A stretch of DNA of 54,067 nt from Bacillota bacterium. Lineage in GTDB: Bacteria; Bacillota; Clostridia; Oscillospirales; Ethanoligenentaceae. The DNA is taken from assembly GCA_023391535.1 (NCBI GenBank), contig JAEWAU010000052.1, positions 1 through 54,067 of the forward strand. Reading direction: 5' to 3'. This document shows, piece by piece, positions 8,253-16,282 of the stretch (position 1 is the first letter of the stretch; every line of letters starts with the position of its first letter). The position numbers were made by a program, and so were the translations under genes. The notes beneath the pieces are model-generated. The model saw only the letters and a list, made by a program, of their open reading frames with translations. It ran no database searches and was not told the DNA's origin.

Positions 8253-9110
8253 TTACCTGTGCGCGGCGAGATATTGAAACCATTTGTCGTAATACGATTT
8301 GTGCAGGTGCATTCCGTCGTCGCTCGCGCTCGCGGGCAGCTTGCCGTCCGGCCCCTTGAGCACCGAGGCGACGTCGAGGTAGGCCGCGCCGTGCGCGGAG
8401 GCCAGTGTCTGCAGCGCCGTGTTGAAATCGTCGATCTTCGCGTTGGTCACATACGCGCCCGACGAGAACTTCTTGTGCTCGTAGGCCGCCGTCACCGGGA
8501 AAATGGACTGCACGTACAGCTTGGACGACGGACATTTGGCGTGGATCTCATCGAGAAGCTGCCCGTAAAAGCCCGTGTATTTGGCGACGCTGTACCCCTC
8601 GGCGATATCGTTGGAGCCGAGCAGCACGTAAACCGCCTTGGGGGAAGCCGCCGCCACGGCGTCCGCCACATACTGCTTTTTGCCGTTGATCGTGAAGGTG
8701 TGCTTGAGCGCCGTATAGGCCGACATGCCCGTTTCTCCCATCACCGTGGCGTCGTCCATCTCGCCGTAAAGGGCGAGGCCGTCCGTGAGCGAATCGCCCA
8801 CGAAAATGTCGTCCTGAAACACCGTGGGCGAAACCGACGACGTATCCGACGAGGACGAGGACGCCTCCGAAGAGGACGGCGCCGCAGACGAAGACGTCGC
8901 CTGCGATGAGGACGAAGAGGGAGGCGCAGAAGAAGAGGACGGCGCGCTCGACGAGGACGGCGGCGCCGAAGAAGAGCTCCCCGCGCCTGTTCCCCTGCGG
9001 TAGAGCGCAAACGCCGCGCCCAAAACAGCCACCGTGAGCACGACGGCCGTGAGCGCCACCGAAACATTGCCGCGCAGCCTGCGGTGGCGGCCGACTTTAT
9101 AACCTCTCAC
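8253..9110 (-). CDS. Membrane-anchored SGNH/GDSL hydrolase
   Basis: This 285-residue protein has a short basic N-terminus, one transmembrane segment (about residues 16-38) and a Ser/Pro/Ala-rich low-complexity linker (about 44-92), followed by an SGNH hydrolase domain. Block I is FVGDSLTDG with the catalytic Ser, block III is LLGSNDIA, and the C-terminal DGMHLH supplies the Asp-His pair. The topology puts the catalytic domain outside the cell, so an ester of the cell envelope is the likely substrate, for example O-acetyl or acyl groups. The GTG start at 9110 has GGAGG eight bases upstream. The DUF4358 lipoprotein follows and is probably cotranscribed. Confidence 0.85.
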   Translation of the reverse strand: MRGYKVGRHRRLRGNVSVALTAVVLTVAVLGAAFALYRRGTGAGSSSSAPPSSSSAPSSSSAPPSSSSSQATSSSAAPSSSEASSSSSDTSSVSPTVFQDDIFVGDSLTDGLALYGEMDDATVMGETGMSAYTALKHTFTINGKKQYVADAVAAASPKAVYVLLGSNDIAEGYSVAKYTGFYGQLLDEIHAKCPSSKLYVQSIFPVTAAYEHKKFSSGAYVTNAKIDDFNTALQTLASAHGAAYLDVASVLKGPDGKLPASASDDGMHLHKSYYDKWFQYLAAHR

Positions 9111-9173
9111 AATAAATACCTCCCCGGACGCGCCACCCGCGCGCCGCTGCTTTCATCGCCGCAAAACACTTTT

Positions 9174-9202
9174 ATTATACATGTTTCCGCGCAAATGATA
9201 AA
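9174..9202 (-). promoter_or_regulatory. Promoter of the SGNH hydrolase gene
   Basis: On the minus strand, TATAAT (9174-9179) with TTTATC 17 bases upstream. It lies about 65 nt before the GTG start. Confidence 0.5.
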
Positions 9203-9749
9203 TGCTTCCGGCAAATTTTTACGTTACAGGAAAATGACAGTCTGCGTGCGGCGGTAACAGACGGGTAACAAGCGGCGAAGCCCCAAAAACCGGGGTCCGA
9301 TTTTACATAATTCCGTCGCGCAAGCGACTATACCCTCGGTATTCAACATTTTCAACCGACTTTTCAACAGGTGTTTCCCGCTTTTCCCGGCAAACCGTGC
9401 GGCCTCGGATTTTTCAACAGGTTTTTCCCACCGCCGCGTGTCAAGTTTCGCGGGGACGTTTTGTTTACATAAAACCGGAAGTTTCGACAAAATCGGCTGG
9501 GTAAACCCTTACATCCGCCGCCGGTTATCCTGTGCGTTAAACAGCCTTTACGAAGAACGGGCAAGGATTTTACAAAAGCGAAGGCCGCCTGGAATATTTT
9601 ATACTCGTCTCCAACAGAGGTCGTCCAAAAAAATCGGGCAAAACCTGAATACGCGGTTTTGTAAGGATTTTTTGGTTCGCGACCTCGGATGAAGGTTCGT
9701 ACTCCACTTCCGGCGGCCAAAAACGGCTGTCTGGTTTTTTGCGGCGGGC
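9203..9749. other. Intergenic region without a gene
   Basis: About 550 bases between the SGNH promoter and the thrS stop. I see no convincing coding sequence: the short reading frames here lack conserved character and ribosome sites. It contains TTTTCAAC three times (near 9349, 9361 and 9411, the last two as TTTTCAACAGGT) and a small stem GTCGC/GCGAC near 9316. No clear U-tract terminator for thrS is visible. Confidence 0.4.
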
Positions 9750-11657
9750 TTACCTCGCCTTGGTGTCGATCTCCTCGTGCAGCTTGGCGGCGAACGCCTC
9801 CAAATCCATCGCGCCCTGGTCGCCGCCGCTGCGGGAACGCACGGCGATCTTGCCGGATTCCTGCTCCTTATCGCCCAGCACCAGCATATAGGGCACCTTC
9901 TTCATCTGCGCCTCGCGGATGCGGTAGCCGATCTTCTCGTTGCGGCCGTCCGTTTCCACACGGAAGCCCTCCCTGTTCAGAGCCTCCTCCACCTTGGCGG
10001 CGTATTCCGCGTGCCGCTCGGCGATGGGCAGCACCTCCACCTGCACGGGCGAGAGCCACGCCGGGAACGCGCCCGCGTACTGCTCGGTGAGGATGCCGAT
10101 GAACCGCTCGATGCTGCCGAACACCACGCGGTGGATCATCACGGGGCGGCGCTTCTCGCCGTCCGGCGCCACATAGGTCAGTTCAAAGCGCTCCGGCATC
10201 TGGAAATCGAGCTGGATGGTGCCGCACTGCCAGGTGCGGCCGATGCAGTCCTTGAGGTGGAAGTCGATCTTCGGGCCATAGAACGCCCCGTCGCCTTCGT
10301 TGACCTTGTAGGCCATGCCCTTGCGCTCGAGCGCCTTGCGCAGGGCGCTCGTGGCAAGCTCCCAATCCGCGTCGCTGCCCATGGAGTTCTCGGGGCGCGT
10401 GGAAAGTTCCACGAAATACTCAAAGCCGAACACCTTGTAGAACGAGTCGATGAGGTCGATGACCTTGATGATCTCGTCCTCGATCTGGTCCGGCGTCATG
10501 AAGATGTGGGCGTCGTCCTGTGTGAAGCAGCGCACGCGCATCAGGCCGTGGAGCGTGCCGGAAAGCTCGTGGCGGTGCACCAGCCCCAGCTCCGCCATGC
10601 GCACCGGCAGATCCTTGTAGGAATAGAGGCGGCGCTTGTAAACCAGCATTCCGCCCGGGCAGTTCATCGGCTTGATGGCGAAGTCGGCGTCGTCGATCTT
10701 CGTGAAGTACATGTTCTCCTTGTAATGGTCCCAGTGCCCGGAGCGGTGCCACAGCTCCTCGTTGAGGATCATCGGCGTGCGGATCTCCTGATATCCCGCG
10801 CGGCGGTGCTCCTCGCGCCAGAAGTTCTCGAGCTCGTTGCGGACGATCATGCCATTGGGAAGGAAGAACGGGAAGCCGGGCCCTTCGGGATAGATATCGA
10901 ACAGGTCGAGCTCGCGGCCGATGCGGCGGTGGTCGCGCTTCTTGGCTTCCTCCAGCATATTGAGGTAATCCTTGAGCTGTGCCTCCTTGGGGAACGCGGT
11001 GCCGTATACGCGCTGGAGCATCTTGCCCTTGGAATCGCCGCGCCAGTAGGCGCCCGTGCACTGCGTGAGCTTGAACGCCTTCACGCGCCCGGTGTCGGGC
11101 AGATGGGGGCCGGCGCAGAGCTCCGTGAATTCGCCCTGGCGGTAGAACGAGATGTTCTCGCCCTTGCCGGCGTGCTCCGCAATCAGCTCCACTTTATACG
11201 GCTCGTCCTTGCTCTTCATGAGCTCGGCGGCCTCCGCCGGCGGCAGCTCGAAGCGCTCGATGGGAAGCGCTTCCTTCACGATCTTGGCCATCTCGGCCTC
11301 GAGCTTGGCGAGGTCGTCGGGCGTGAAGGGGCGCGGTGTGTCGAAATCGTAATAAAAGCCGTTCTCGATGGCGGGGCCGATGGTGAGCTTGACCTCCGGA
11401 TAGAGGCGCTTCACGGCCTGCGCCAGAACGTGGGACGCGGTGTGGTTGAACGCGCGCTGCCCTTCCTCGGCTTCGAACGTGAGGATCTCAAGCGTGTCGC
11501 CCTCCGCGAGCGGAGTGCGCAGGTCGTTCACCTTGCCGTTGATTTTGGCCGCGCACGCGGCCTTGTAAAGCCCCGCGCCGATTTCGCGGGCCGCCTCGCC
11601 CGCCGATATGCCCGCGGCGAATTCTTTCGCTTCGCCGCCCTTGAGAAGGATGTTCAT
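9750..11657 (-). CDS. thrS: Threonyl-tRNA synthetase
   Basis: This class II aminoacyl-tRNA synthetase (635 residues) charges tRNA-Thr. Domains in order are an N-terminal TGS domain (about 1-60) and an editing domain with the zinc/proofreading motifs HTASH (HxxxH) and CAGPH (CxxxH). The catalytic core follows with CPGGM and the motif 2 segment RVRCFTQDDAHIF, and then the C-terminal anticodon-binding domain (PVQVEVLPIAERH onward). The start MNILLKGGEAKEF at 11657 fits the family and has AAAGGAA upstream. An open frame extends further upstream but runs into the T-box leader. Expression should depend on uncharged tRNA-Thr through that leader. It is monocistronic by layout. Confidence 0.95.
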   Translation of the reverse strand: MNILLKGGEAKEFAAGISAGEAAREIGAGLYKAACAAKINGKVNDLRTPLAEGDTLEILTFEAEEGQRAFNHTASHVLAQAVKRLYPEVKLTIGPAIENGFYYDFDTPRPFTPDDLAKLEAEMAKIVKEALPIERFELPPAEAAELMKSKDEPYKVELIAEHAGKGENISFYRQGEFTELCAGPHLPDTGRVKAFKLTQCTGAYWRGDSKGKMLQRVYGTAFPKEAQLKDYLNMLEEAKKRDHRRIGRELDLFDIYPEGPGFPFFLPNGMIVRNELENFWREEHRRAGYQEIRTPMILNEELWHRSGHWDHYKENMYFTKIDDADFAIKPMNCPGGMLVYKRRLYSYKDLPVRMAELGLVHRHELSGTLHGLMRVRCFTQDDAHIFMTPDQIEDEIIKVIDLIDSFYKVFGFEYFVELSTRPENSMGSDADWELATSALRKALERKGMAYKVNEGDGAFYGPKIDFHLKDCIGRTWQCGTIQLDFQMPERFELTYVAPDGEKRRPVMIHRVVFGSIERFIGILTEQYAGAFPAWLSPVQVEVLPIAERHAEYAAKVEEALNREGFRVETDGRNEKIGYRIREAQMKKVPYMLVLGDKEQESGKIAVRSRSGGDQGAMDLEAFAAKLHEEIDTKAR

Positions 11658-11802
11658 GGTGCTTCGTTCCTTTCCGCCGGTGTTCCCGGCCCGCGGCCCG
11701 CCCGGGCGCGCCGTTTCGCGCTGCCCGGGAAAAAAGCCGCCGCGCGCGCCCCTCTGTCTGCGGCGGCCCCTTGGGCCGCCCCGGGAGCGGCTTTTCAGGC
11801 GC

Positions 11803-12134
11803 AAAAAAGCCCCGCCCCCGACGTATCAGGGGTGAGGCAAAAAATCCCCACGGTTCCACCCTAGTTGCGCTTTCTTCCAAACGAAAAGCGCCGCTCATCA
11901 CGCCCTGTAACGGGGGCGGCCCGTTGCGCCTTGAACGGCTACGCCGTTTTTTCGGCGCACGCTCAGGGGCGGTCTCCGGCGGCATCCAGCCGGACGCTCG
12001 CAGCCCGGGCGGTTTCCCGCCTCCGGCGTCCTTCTCTGCGGCAGGCGCGATGCCCTGCCCGCTGGCGGTTCGCCCTCGTTCCCCATCGATGCTTTACGGC
12101 AGGCGCCGCGCGGAAAGCGCCGCGTTTCCTGCTT
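11803..12134 (-). promoter_or_regulatory. T-box leader of thrS
   Basis: The minus-strand leader contains the T-box core AGGGTGGAACCGTGG (complement of 11848-11862), which pairs with the tRNA acceptor end. It is followed by a terminator (11803-11839): a stem of about ten pairs ending in six U. Upstream are about 270 nt of stem I/II/III-like GC-rich hairpins. By established T-box logic, uncharged tRNA-Thr stabilises the antiterminator and switches thrS on. I could not place the Thr specifier codon with certainty. Confidence 0.85.
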
Positions 12135-12140
12135 TTCCAC

Positions 12141-12169
12141 AGTATAGCATCACCGCGCGGCGCTGTCAA
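12141..12169 (-). promoter_or_regulatory. Promoter of the thrS T-box transcript
   Basis: On the minus strand, TTGACA (12164-12169), 17-nt spacer and TATACT (12141-12146) with an extended -10 (TGC before TATACT). Transcription should begin near 12134. Confidence 0.85.
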
Positions 12170-12204
12170 CCGCTCCGCGGCGCGCCAGATTGACCAAAAA
12201 CATC

Positions 12205-12233
12205 TTGCAATCCTTAAGGGTTTGGTGTATCCT
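12205..12233 (+). promoter_or_regulatory. Promoter of ireB
   Basis: TTGCAA (12205-12210), 17-nt spacer, TATCCT (12228-12233). It diverges from the thrS promoter. Confidence 0.45.
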
Positions 12234-12255
12234 TAATTTCTAAGGGGGGATGGCC

Positions 12256-12501
12256 ATGCAGGAGCCTACCATGATCTTCTCCATTAAAGACGACAAAGAA
12301 AAGGAAATCAAACAAATTCTCCTTGCCGTTTATGATGCACTGAAGGAAAAAGGCTACAACCCCGTCAACCAGATCGTGGGATATATTCTTTCGGAGGACC
12401 CGACCTATATCACCACGCACAACAATGCACGGAGCATGATCCGCCGCATTGACCGTGACGAGCTGTTGCACGTGCTCATAACGTCTTATCTGGACGAATA
12501 A
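12256..12501 (+). CDS. ireB: IreB family regulatory phosphoprotein
   Basis: IreB (UPF0297) is a small cytoplasmic protein that is phosphorylated by the PASTA kinase IreK in enterococci and lowers cephalosporin tolerance. The protein matches the family along its length: AVYDALKEKGYNPVNQIVGY, SEDPTYITTH, ARSMIRRIDRDELL. A Thr lies near the N-terminus (residue 5), where the known phosphorylation sites are. AAGGGGGG ends seven bases before the ATG at 12256, whereas the ATG at 12250 abuts it, so 12256 (81 residues) is preferred. In most Firmicutes ireB sits with alaS and ruvX; here it stands alone between thrS and an unrelated operon, with its own terminator. Confidence 0.92.
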   Translation: MQEPTMIFSIKDDKEKEIKQILLAVYDALKEKGYNPVNQIVGYILSEDPTYITTHNNARSMIRRIDRDELLHVLITSYLDE

Positions 12502-12530
12502 ACAAATACTGCGGGTTCCGCAGAAAAGCG

Positions 12531-12573
12531 GGGGTGCCGGGGCGTATTGCGCCCCGCGGCGCCCTGTTTTTTT
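12531..12573 (+). terminator. Intrinsic terminator after ireB
   Basis: Nested stem GGGTGCC...GGCGCCC enclosing GGGGCG/GCGCCCC, followed by TGTTTTTTT. It separates ireB from the operon starting at 12599. Confidence 0.85.
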
Positions 12574-12598
12574 GCCGCCGCGAAGGGAGGCGGAGCCG

Positions 12599-13057
12599 AT
12601 GCGCCTGCTCGTGTTTTTTCTCGACGACCTGCTCACCCGCCTCAGGGAACCGCTGTTCGCCGTGGGGGACGAGCGCGGGCCGGATGAACGGAACTTAAAG
12701 CAGCTGTTCGTCACCATGCGGCATGCGCGCCGCACGCCGGAGCTTGCGCGGCTCACGGCCTTTCTCGGCACGCTGCGCGAAAACGGGTACACGCTCATCC
12801 TGTTCACGGATTGCGACCCGCGCATCGTCTACGACATGATCACGGGCTTTCTGCGGGAGTTCGCAATCCCCTACGATCTCTACCTGCACGGGGACGACCC
12901 CGCCGATTTCTGCCGCAGGGTAGCCGTGCCCTACGCGTCGCTGCGGGACGCGGGCGCGGGGAAGCTCGTGCCGACGCTGTTCGATTTTTCCGAAGAGGGC
13001 TGCCGCGCCGCCCGCTTCGCAAGCTACGAGGAAGCCGCCGCATGTCTGACAAATTAG
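12599..13057 (+). CDS. Hypothetical protein in an operon with a primase-like gene
   Basis: This 152-residue protein is not one I recognise with confidence. It begins with a hydrophobic strand followed by paired aspartates (VFFLDDLL) and later has a strand ending LILFTDCD. This loosely recalls HAD-type motifs I and II, but the usual DxDxT is absent. The ATG at 12599 has GGAGGCGGAG just upstream. Its last 16 bases overlap the start of the primase-like gene, which implies translational coupling and a shared role. There are no membrane segments. The composition matches the neighbours, so recent transfer is not suggested. Confidence 0.6.
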   Translation: MRLLVFFLDDLLTRLREPLFAVGDERGPDERNLKQLFVTMRHARRTPELARLTAFLGTLRENGYTLILFTDCDPRIVYDMITGFLREFAIPYDLYLHGDDPADFCRRVAVPYASLRDAGAGKLVPTLFDFSEEGCRAARFASYEEAAACLTN

Positions 13058-13902
13058 AGCTTCTGCTCCGCTTTTACCGCACGGCGGATAAAACCCAGGC
13101 CAAGCTCGAAACCGCCGATTTCAGCGCGGAACTTCTGGAACGCCTGCGCCGGATCGGCACGGTCGACTACGCCGAGTTCAAGAACGGCACGTTTTCGTTC
13201 CGCCTTTCCGGCCTGCGGAGCGGCACGTTCGAGGCCCTCGCGGGGGAGCACCTGGCGGGGCGCGGCAGCGTCTGCTGCTATTTCGACCGGCGCGCGAACG
13301 ACCTGTTTGCCGCGAACGTCGATTCCGAGTTCATGGAGCCGCGGGACGCCAAAATCTTCACGCTCTACTACACCGAAGGCCTCACGCGCTACGGCCTGCA
13401 CCCGCTCATAACGCGCTCCGGCCACGGCTACCACATCTGGTGCCGGCTGCAAAGCGCCGTGGAAAACGCCGCGCTGCGGGAGCTCACGTGTTTTTTCATC
13501 GTGCGCGCCGCGGCCCTCACCGTGCGGAAGGGCGGCGACCTTTCGCACCTCCAGTGCATCTGCTACCCGCGCGGGGAGCAAAACGACATTTCGCTCCGGA
13601 TGTTCGGCGGCCGGCACCCCGGTTCGGGCCGCTTCTGCCCTGTGGCCACGGCCGTGGGCCCCGCCGATACGCTGCTGAGCGAGGAGGATTCCTGGCTGTT
13701 TTTCGAGCGCTATCTCGAGCATGCGCCGGTGAGCTCCGAAGCCTTCGCGCAGGCGCTCGCGCGGGTAAGGTGCGAGCAGCCCCGGCTGGAGGAGGCCTGC
13801 CGCGCCGCGGGAAACCCGGCCCTGATGGGCATTTTGGAGGACCAGAAGCGTCTCGGGGGGTTCCGCATGAGCCGCAGCGCCCCGCTTGGGGAGGAAAGTT
13901 GA
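13042..13902 (+). CDS. Putative archaeo-eukaryotic-primase-like (AEP) protein
   Basis: This 286-residue protein carries a pattern reminiscent of AEP/PrimPol catalytic domains. There is an acidic motif VDSE (Asp94, Glu96), then RSGHGYHIW (residues 125-133, resembling the sGxGxHhW motif II), and later RMFGGRHPGSGRF, which resembles the R-x-P-x-hHPxTG region after the core. No helicase or zinc-finger domain is attached. The ATG at 13042 has GAGGAA upstream and overlaps the preceding gene by 16 bases; its stop overlaps the NUDIX start (TGATG). Such proteins synthesise or extend nucleic acid primers, or in some lineages act in repair or mobile elements. The family call is from motif reading only, so activity is an inference. 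Confidence 0.5.
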   Translation: MSDKLELLLRFYRTADKTQAKLETADFSAELLERLRRIGTVDYAEFKNGTFSFRLSGLRSGTFEALAGEHLAGRGSVCCYFDRRANDLFAANVDSEFMEPRDAKIFTLYYTEGLTRYGLHPLITRSGHGYHIWCRLQSAVENAALRELTCFFIVRAAALTVRKGGDLSHLQCICYPRGEQNDISLRMFGGRHPGSGRFCPVATAVGPADTLLSEEDSWLFFERYLEHAPVSSEAFAQALARVRCEQPRLEEACRAAGNPALMGILEDQKRLGGFRMSRSAPLGEES

Positions 13903-14327
13903 TGGAATGCGATGTGTTCGGGCCGGGGGAGCTGAAAACGTACCGCTATGTGGTGGTGCTTTCGCGCTTCCGCGGGAAATGGCTGCTCAGCCGCCACCGG
14001 AAACGTGAAACGTGGGAGACGCAGGGCGGCAAGATCGAGGCGGGCGAAACGCCGCTTGCCGCCGCGCGGCGCGAGCTGTTCGAGGAATCCGGCGCGCTCG
14101 CCTATTCCATCCGGCCGGTGTGCGATTACCGCGTAAGGAGCGGCGGGACCATTTCTGCGGGCGCGGTGTTCTTCGCCGAGATCGAAACGCTCGGGAGCCT
14201 GCCCGAAAGCGAGATGGCGCAGACGGCGCTGTTCGATTCGCTGCCCGAAAACCTCACCTACCCCGCCATCACGCCGAAGCTGTTCGCCTGTTTTACGAGC
14301 GGACGCCAGCCGTGCGGCGGGGCGTAA
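13902..14327 (+). CDS. NUDIX hydrolase, YtkD/8-oxo-dGTPase-like
   Basis: This 141-residue NUDIX protein has a complete box: G-KIEAG-E-TPLAAAR-REL-FEE-S-GA. The surrounding sequence (TYRYVVVLSRFRGKWLLSRH, ETWETQGGK) resembles YtkD-type nucleoside triphosphate diphosphohydrolases, which remove oxidised dNTPs. It is the last gene of a coupled three-gene operon; its ATG shares a base with the previous stop codon. Placement after a primase-like protein is compatible with nucleotide-pool cleaning, but that is inference. A strong terminator follows. Confidence 0.85.
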   Translation: MECDVFGPGELKTYRYVVVLSRFRGKWLLSRHRKRETWETQGGKIEAGETPLAAARRELFEESGALAYSIRPVCDYRVRSGGTISAGAVFFAEIETLGSLPESEMAQTALFDSLPENLTYPAITPKLFACFTSGRQPCGGA

Positions 14328-14336
14328 AGCACGGCG

Positions 14337-14384
14337 AAAGGGCGCCGAAAAACGAACCGGGTTCGTTTTGCGGCGCCCTTTTTG
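14337..14384. terminator. Intrinsic terminator between convergent genes
   Basis: Stem AAAGGGCGCCG / CGGCGCCCTTT with an inner ACGAACC/GGTTCGT arm and a flanking T-run. It ends the NUDIX operon and may also serve the convergent VOC gene. Confidence 0.85.
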
Positions 14385-14417
14385 TTGGGAACCCGGACGA
14401 ATTGTCCGCGCGCGGGG

Positions 14418-14786
14418 TCAGTCCGCCGCGCACAGGCAGAACGGATGCCCCGCCGGGTCGAGCATCGTGGTGAAATGCGGCCCGCCGAACTGGGCTTTCG
14501 CTTTCACCGCGCCCAGCGCCTCGGCCTTTTTCACGGCCGCGGTCACGTCGGGTACCTGGAAATCGAAATGCATCTGCTTTTGCTGCTTTCCCGCTTCCTC
14601 GGGCCACACGCAGGGGATGAAATCCTCCTCCTGCACAAACAAAAAGAGCATTCCCTGCCCCTTCAGCGCCGGGCAGCCGTACAGCTCCAGCTTCTCCCAG
14701 CCGAGCAGCCCCGCGTAAAAATCGCGCAGCTTCCCCGCATTCGGGCAATCCACCACGATATCCGAAAAACGGATTCCTTCGATCAT
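14418..14786 (-). CDS. VOC (glyoxalase/bleomycin resistance) family protein
   Basis: This 122-residue single-domain VOC protein has the order expected for the fold: RFSDIVVDCPNAGKLRDFYAGLLGW at the start of module 1, QMHFDFQVPDVTAAVKKAEALGA at the start of module 2, and a C-terminal DPAGHPFCLC. A metal site of His/Glu type is plausible, but the ligand is not predictable; members range from lyases to antibiotic-binding proteins. ATG at 14786 is preferred because AAAGG lies about 12 bases upstream; ATG at 14798 abuts that site. It has its own promoter and is probably monocistronic. Confidence 0.85.
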   Translation of the reverse strand: MIEGIRFSDIVVDCPNAGKLRDFYAGLLGWEKLELYGCPALKGQGMLFLFVQEEDFIPCVWPEEAGKQQKQMHFDFQVPDVTAAVKKAEALGAVKAKAQFGGPHFTTMLDPAGHPFCLCAAD

Positions 14787-14870
14787 TGCATCCGCCATCC
14801 TTTCTGTGCCGGCGCAGCGCGCCGGTTTCCCGCAGGCCGTTTCCGAATTTTTCCGCCTGCCTTTATTCAC

Positions 14871-14899
14871 AGTATACCCTGCGCGCGGCTTGGTTGCAA
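14871..14899 (-). promoter_or_regulatory. Promoter of the VOC gene
   Basis: On the minus strand, TTGCAA (14894-14899), 17-nt spacer and TATACT (14871-14876), about 85 nt before the start. Confidence 0.75.
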
Positions 14900-14997
14900 G
14901 GCCTTCGGAAACGGCGGCTCCGCCCGCAGGTGAAATCTGGCAGACGAAAGCCGCAGGCGGCTTTTGCCGTTCGGCGCGGTTTTGCACGATGCCCGGT

Positions 14998-15984
14998 TTA
15001 CTGCCGCTCCAGGCCGAAGAGGGCGGCGTCCGCCGCAAGGTTGTTCCACACGGTTTTAAAATCGGCCAGGCCGGGCCGTGCGGAAAGGGCCGCGAGTGCC
15101 GTGCCCACCACCGGCTCGAACCGCGCGTTTACCACGCGCGCCCTGGGTGCAAAACCGAGAATATCCCGCGTGACGTCGTCCGTAAGCAGGTTTTGCCCGC
15201 CCTTGAAAACGCTGCCGGAAAGAACGACGTCCGTTTCCGTCTGCAGCATGTGGAACCGTTCCAGCCCCGCGCGCACGTAGCGGCTGATATCGGCCGCGAA
15301 CCGTTCGAGCAGCCCGGCCGTCACCGGGTCCTCGGCGCCGCAGTCCACGATGGCGGGCACCAGGTCCTTGACGGACCGGGAAAAGGCTTCGTCCACGATA
15401 TAGCGGTGCAGCAAATCGTCCGCCGTTTTTTCGCCCGCCGCCTTCAAAAACAGATCCGTCAGACGGGTGGGCTTTTCGAGGCCGATGGCGGACTGGAACA
15501 CGCATTGAATCGCGCGCCGCGCCAGAGCGCTGCCGCCCTGATCCGCATCCTCGATGTAAAAGCCCAGAACGAATTCCTCGCCCGCCGGGCTTCGCACCGC
15601 CGCATTGAGCCCCGTTCCCGCACAGAGCACCGCTCCGGAATCGCAGGGGACGCCGCTGTAGAGAGCGCCGAGCGCGTCGTTGAACAGGCGGATGTCGGAA
15701 ACTCCCAGAACGCGCGACAGGGCGGGGTACAGCAGCGTATAGTCCTCCGGCCAATCCATGCCGGTGATTCCCGCGCCCACGGCACGGATCTCCCGAAGCT
15801 CCAGCCCCGCCTGCGCGCAGGCGGCCTTTGCGGCCGCGGAAACGGCCTCCATAGCCGCGCCGATTCCGTCGCTGATGTGGTAGGCGCCGGGGCCGCGCCC
15901 CGTTCCGAGGATATGCCCTTCGCGGTTCATAACCACCGCGGCGGTTTTCGTGCCGCCCTGATCGATTCCCAAAACGTATTCCAA
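14998..15984 (-). CDS. BadF/BadG/BcrA/BcrD-type ATPase, probable N-acetylglucosamine kinase
   Basis: This 328-residue protein of the ASKHA fold starts with the phosphate-binding motif GIDQGGTKT, has GITGMDWP and FNDALGAL in the middle, and CAGTGLN as the second phosphate loop. Firmicute members of this family next to amino-sugar genes act as GlcNAc (or related hexosamine) kinases, and here nagA, nagB and GH20 lie in the same locus. It would make GlcNAc-6-P from imported, unphosphorylated sugar, which fits an ABC importer rather than a PTS. The start is TTG at 15984, with GGGAGG eight bases upstream. It follows the binding-protein gene after a partial terminator, so it is probably expressed at a lower level. 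Confidence 0.82.
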   Translation of the reverse strand: MEYVLGIDQGGTKTAAVVMNREGHILGTGRGPGAYHISDGIGAAMEAVSAAAKAACAQAGLELREIRAVGAGITGMDWPEDYTLLYPALSRVLGVSDIRLFNDALGALYSGVPCDSGAVLCAGTGLNAAVRSPAGEEFVLGFYIEDADQGGSALARRAIQCVFQSAIGLEKPTRLTDLFLKAAGEKTADDLLHRYIVDEAFSRSVKDLVPAIVDCGAEDPVTAGLLERFAADISRYVRAGLERFHMLQTETDVVLSGSVFKGGQNLLTDDVTRDILGFAPRARVVNARFEPVVGTALAALSARPGLADFKTVWNNLAADAALFGLERQ

Positions 15985-16091
15985 ATAAATACCTCCCTAA
16001 GAAAGACACCCAGGATGCAGAGCCACCCGCGCGGCGGCGGCAGGACGGCGCGCCGCGCCCGCGCGGATACCTTCGGATGATGGGGGGCCGG

Positions 16092-16141
16092 TAAAAAGAA
16101 AGGCGGCGGCAACGATTACAGAAAGCCCGATGCCGCCGCTT
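16092..16141 (-). terminator. Intrinsic terminator between binding-protein gene and kinase gene
   Basis: Read on the minus strand, GCGGCGGCA ... TGCCGCCGCC is followed by TTTCTTTTT. It lies inside the operon, after the solute-binding protein and before the kinase, so it probably attenuates rather than ends transcription. Confidence 0.65.
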
Positions 16142-16230
16142 TGATACGAATTTCCAATCAAAGGCCGGATTCCACCCGCATTTGAACCGGTGCTCGTATC
16201 AGGAGAAACTTTTCTTTCATTAAAGAAAAG
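16142..16230 (-). other. Structured spacer downstream of the solute-binding protein gene
   Basis: Two inverted repeats are visible. TGATACGA (16142-16149) pairs with TCGTATCA (16194-16201), enclosing about 44 nt. A perfect AT-rich 9-bp hairpin lies at 16209-16230 (CTTTTCTTT / AAAGAAAAG, loop CATT). They may stabilise the 3' end of the abundant binding-protein message. Confidence 0.4.
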
Positions 16231-16282
16231 CGTGAAACCCCGTTGTTCGCAGCTTTTTTCCGATCAATCGATTCCGGAGCGA

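Noticed and set aside
7039..9067. Arg-rich open frames in several frames over the TIGR00300 and SGNH genes
   Set aside because: They are artefacts of GC-rich third positions and of the Ser-rich linker of the SGNH protein.
9438..9692. 84-codon plus-strand open frame in the thrS-SGNH gap
   Set aside because: No ribosome site, no codon bias like real genes here, and no recognisable domain.
9777..11864. Long plus-strand open frame opposite thrS
   Set aside because: It is the high-GC antisense shadow of thrS. The composition is Leu/Arg/Val/His-biased with no motifs, while the minus strand encodes a complete synthetase.
12599..13057. HAD phosphatase assignment for the gene before the primase-like protein
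   Set aside because: Only vague spacing of Asp and Thr matches. The DxDxT nucleophile motif and downstream Lys and Asp motifs are not convincing.
16145..16200. tRNA-like segment (GGTTCAAATG) on the minus strand
   Set aside because: No acceptor, D or anticodon arm can be formed. It is only a resemblance to a T-loop.
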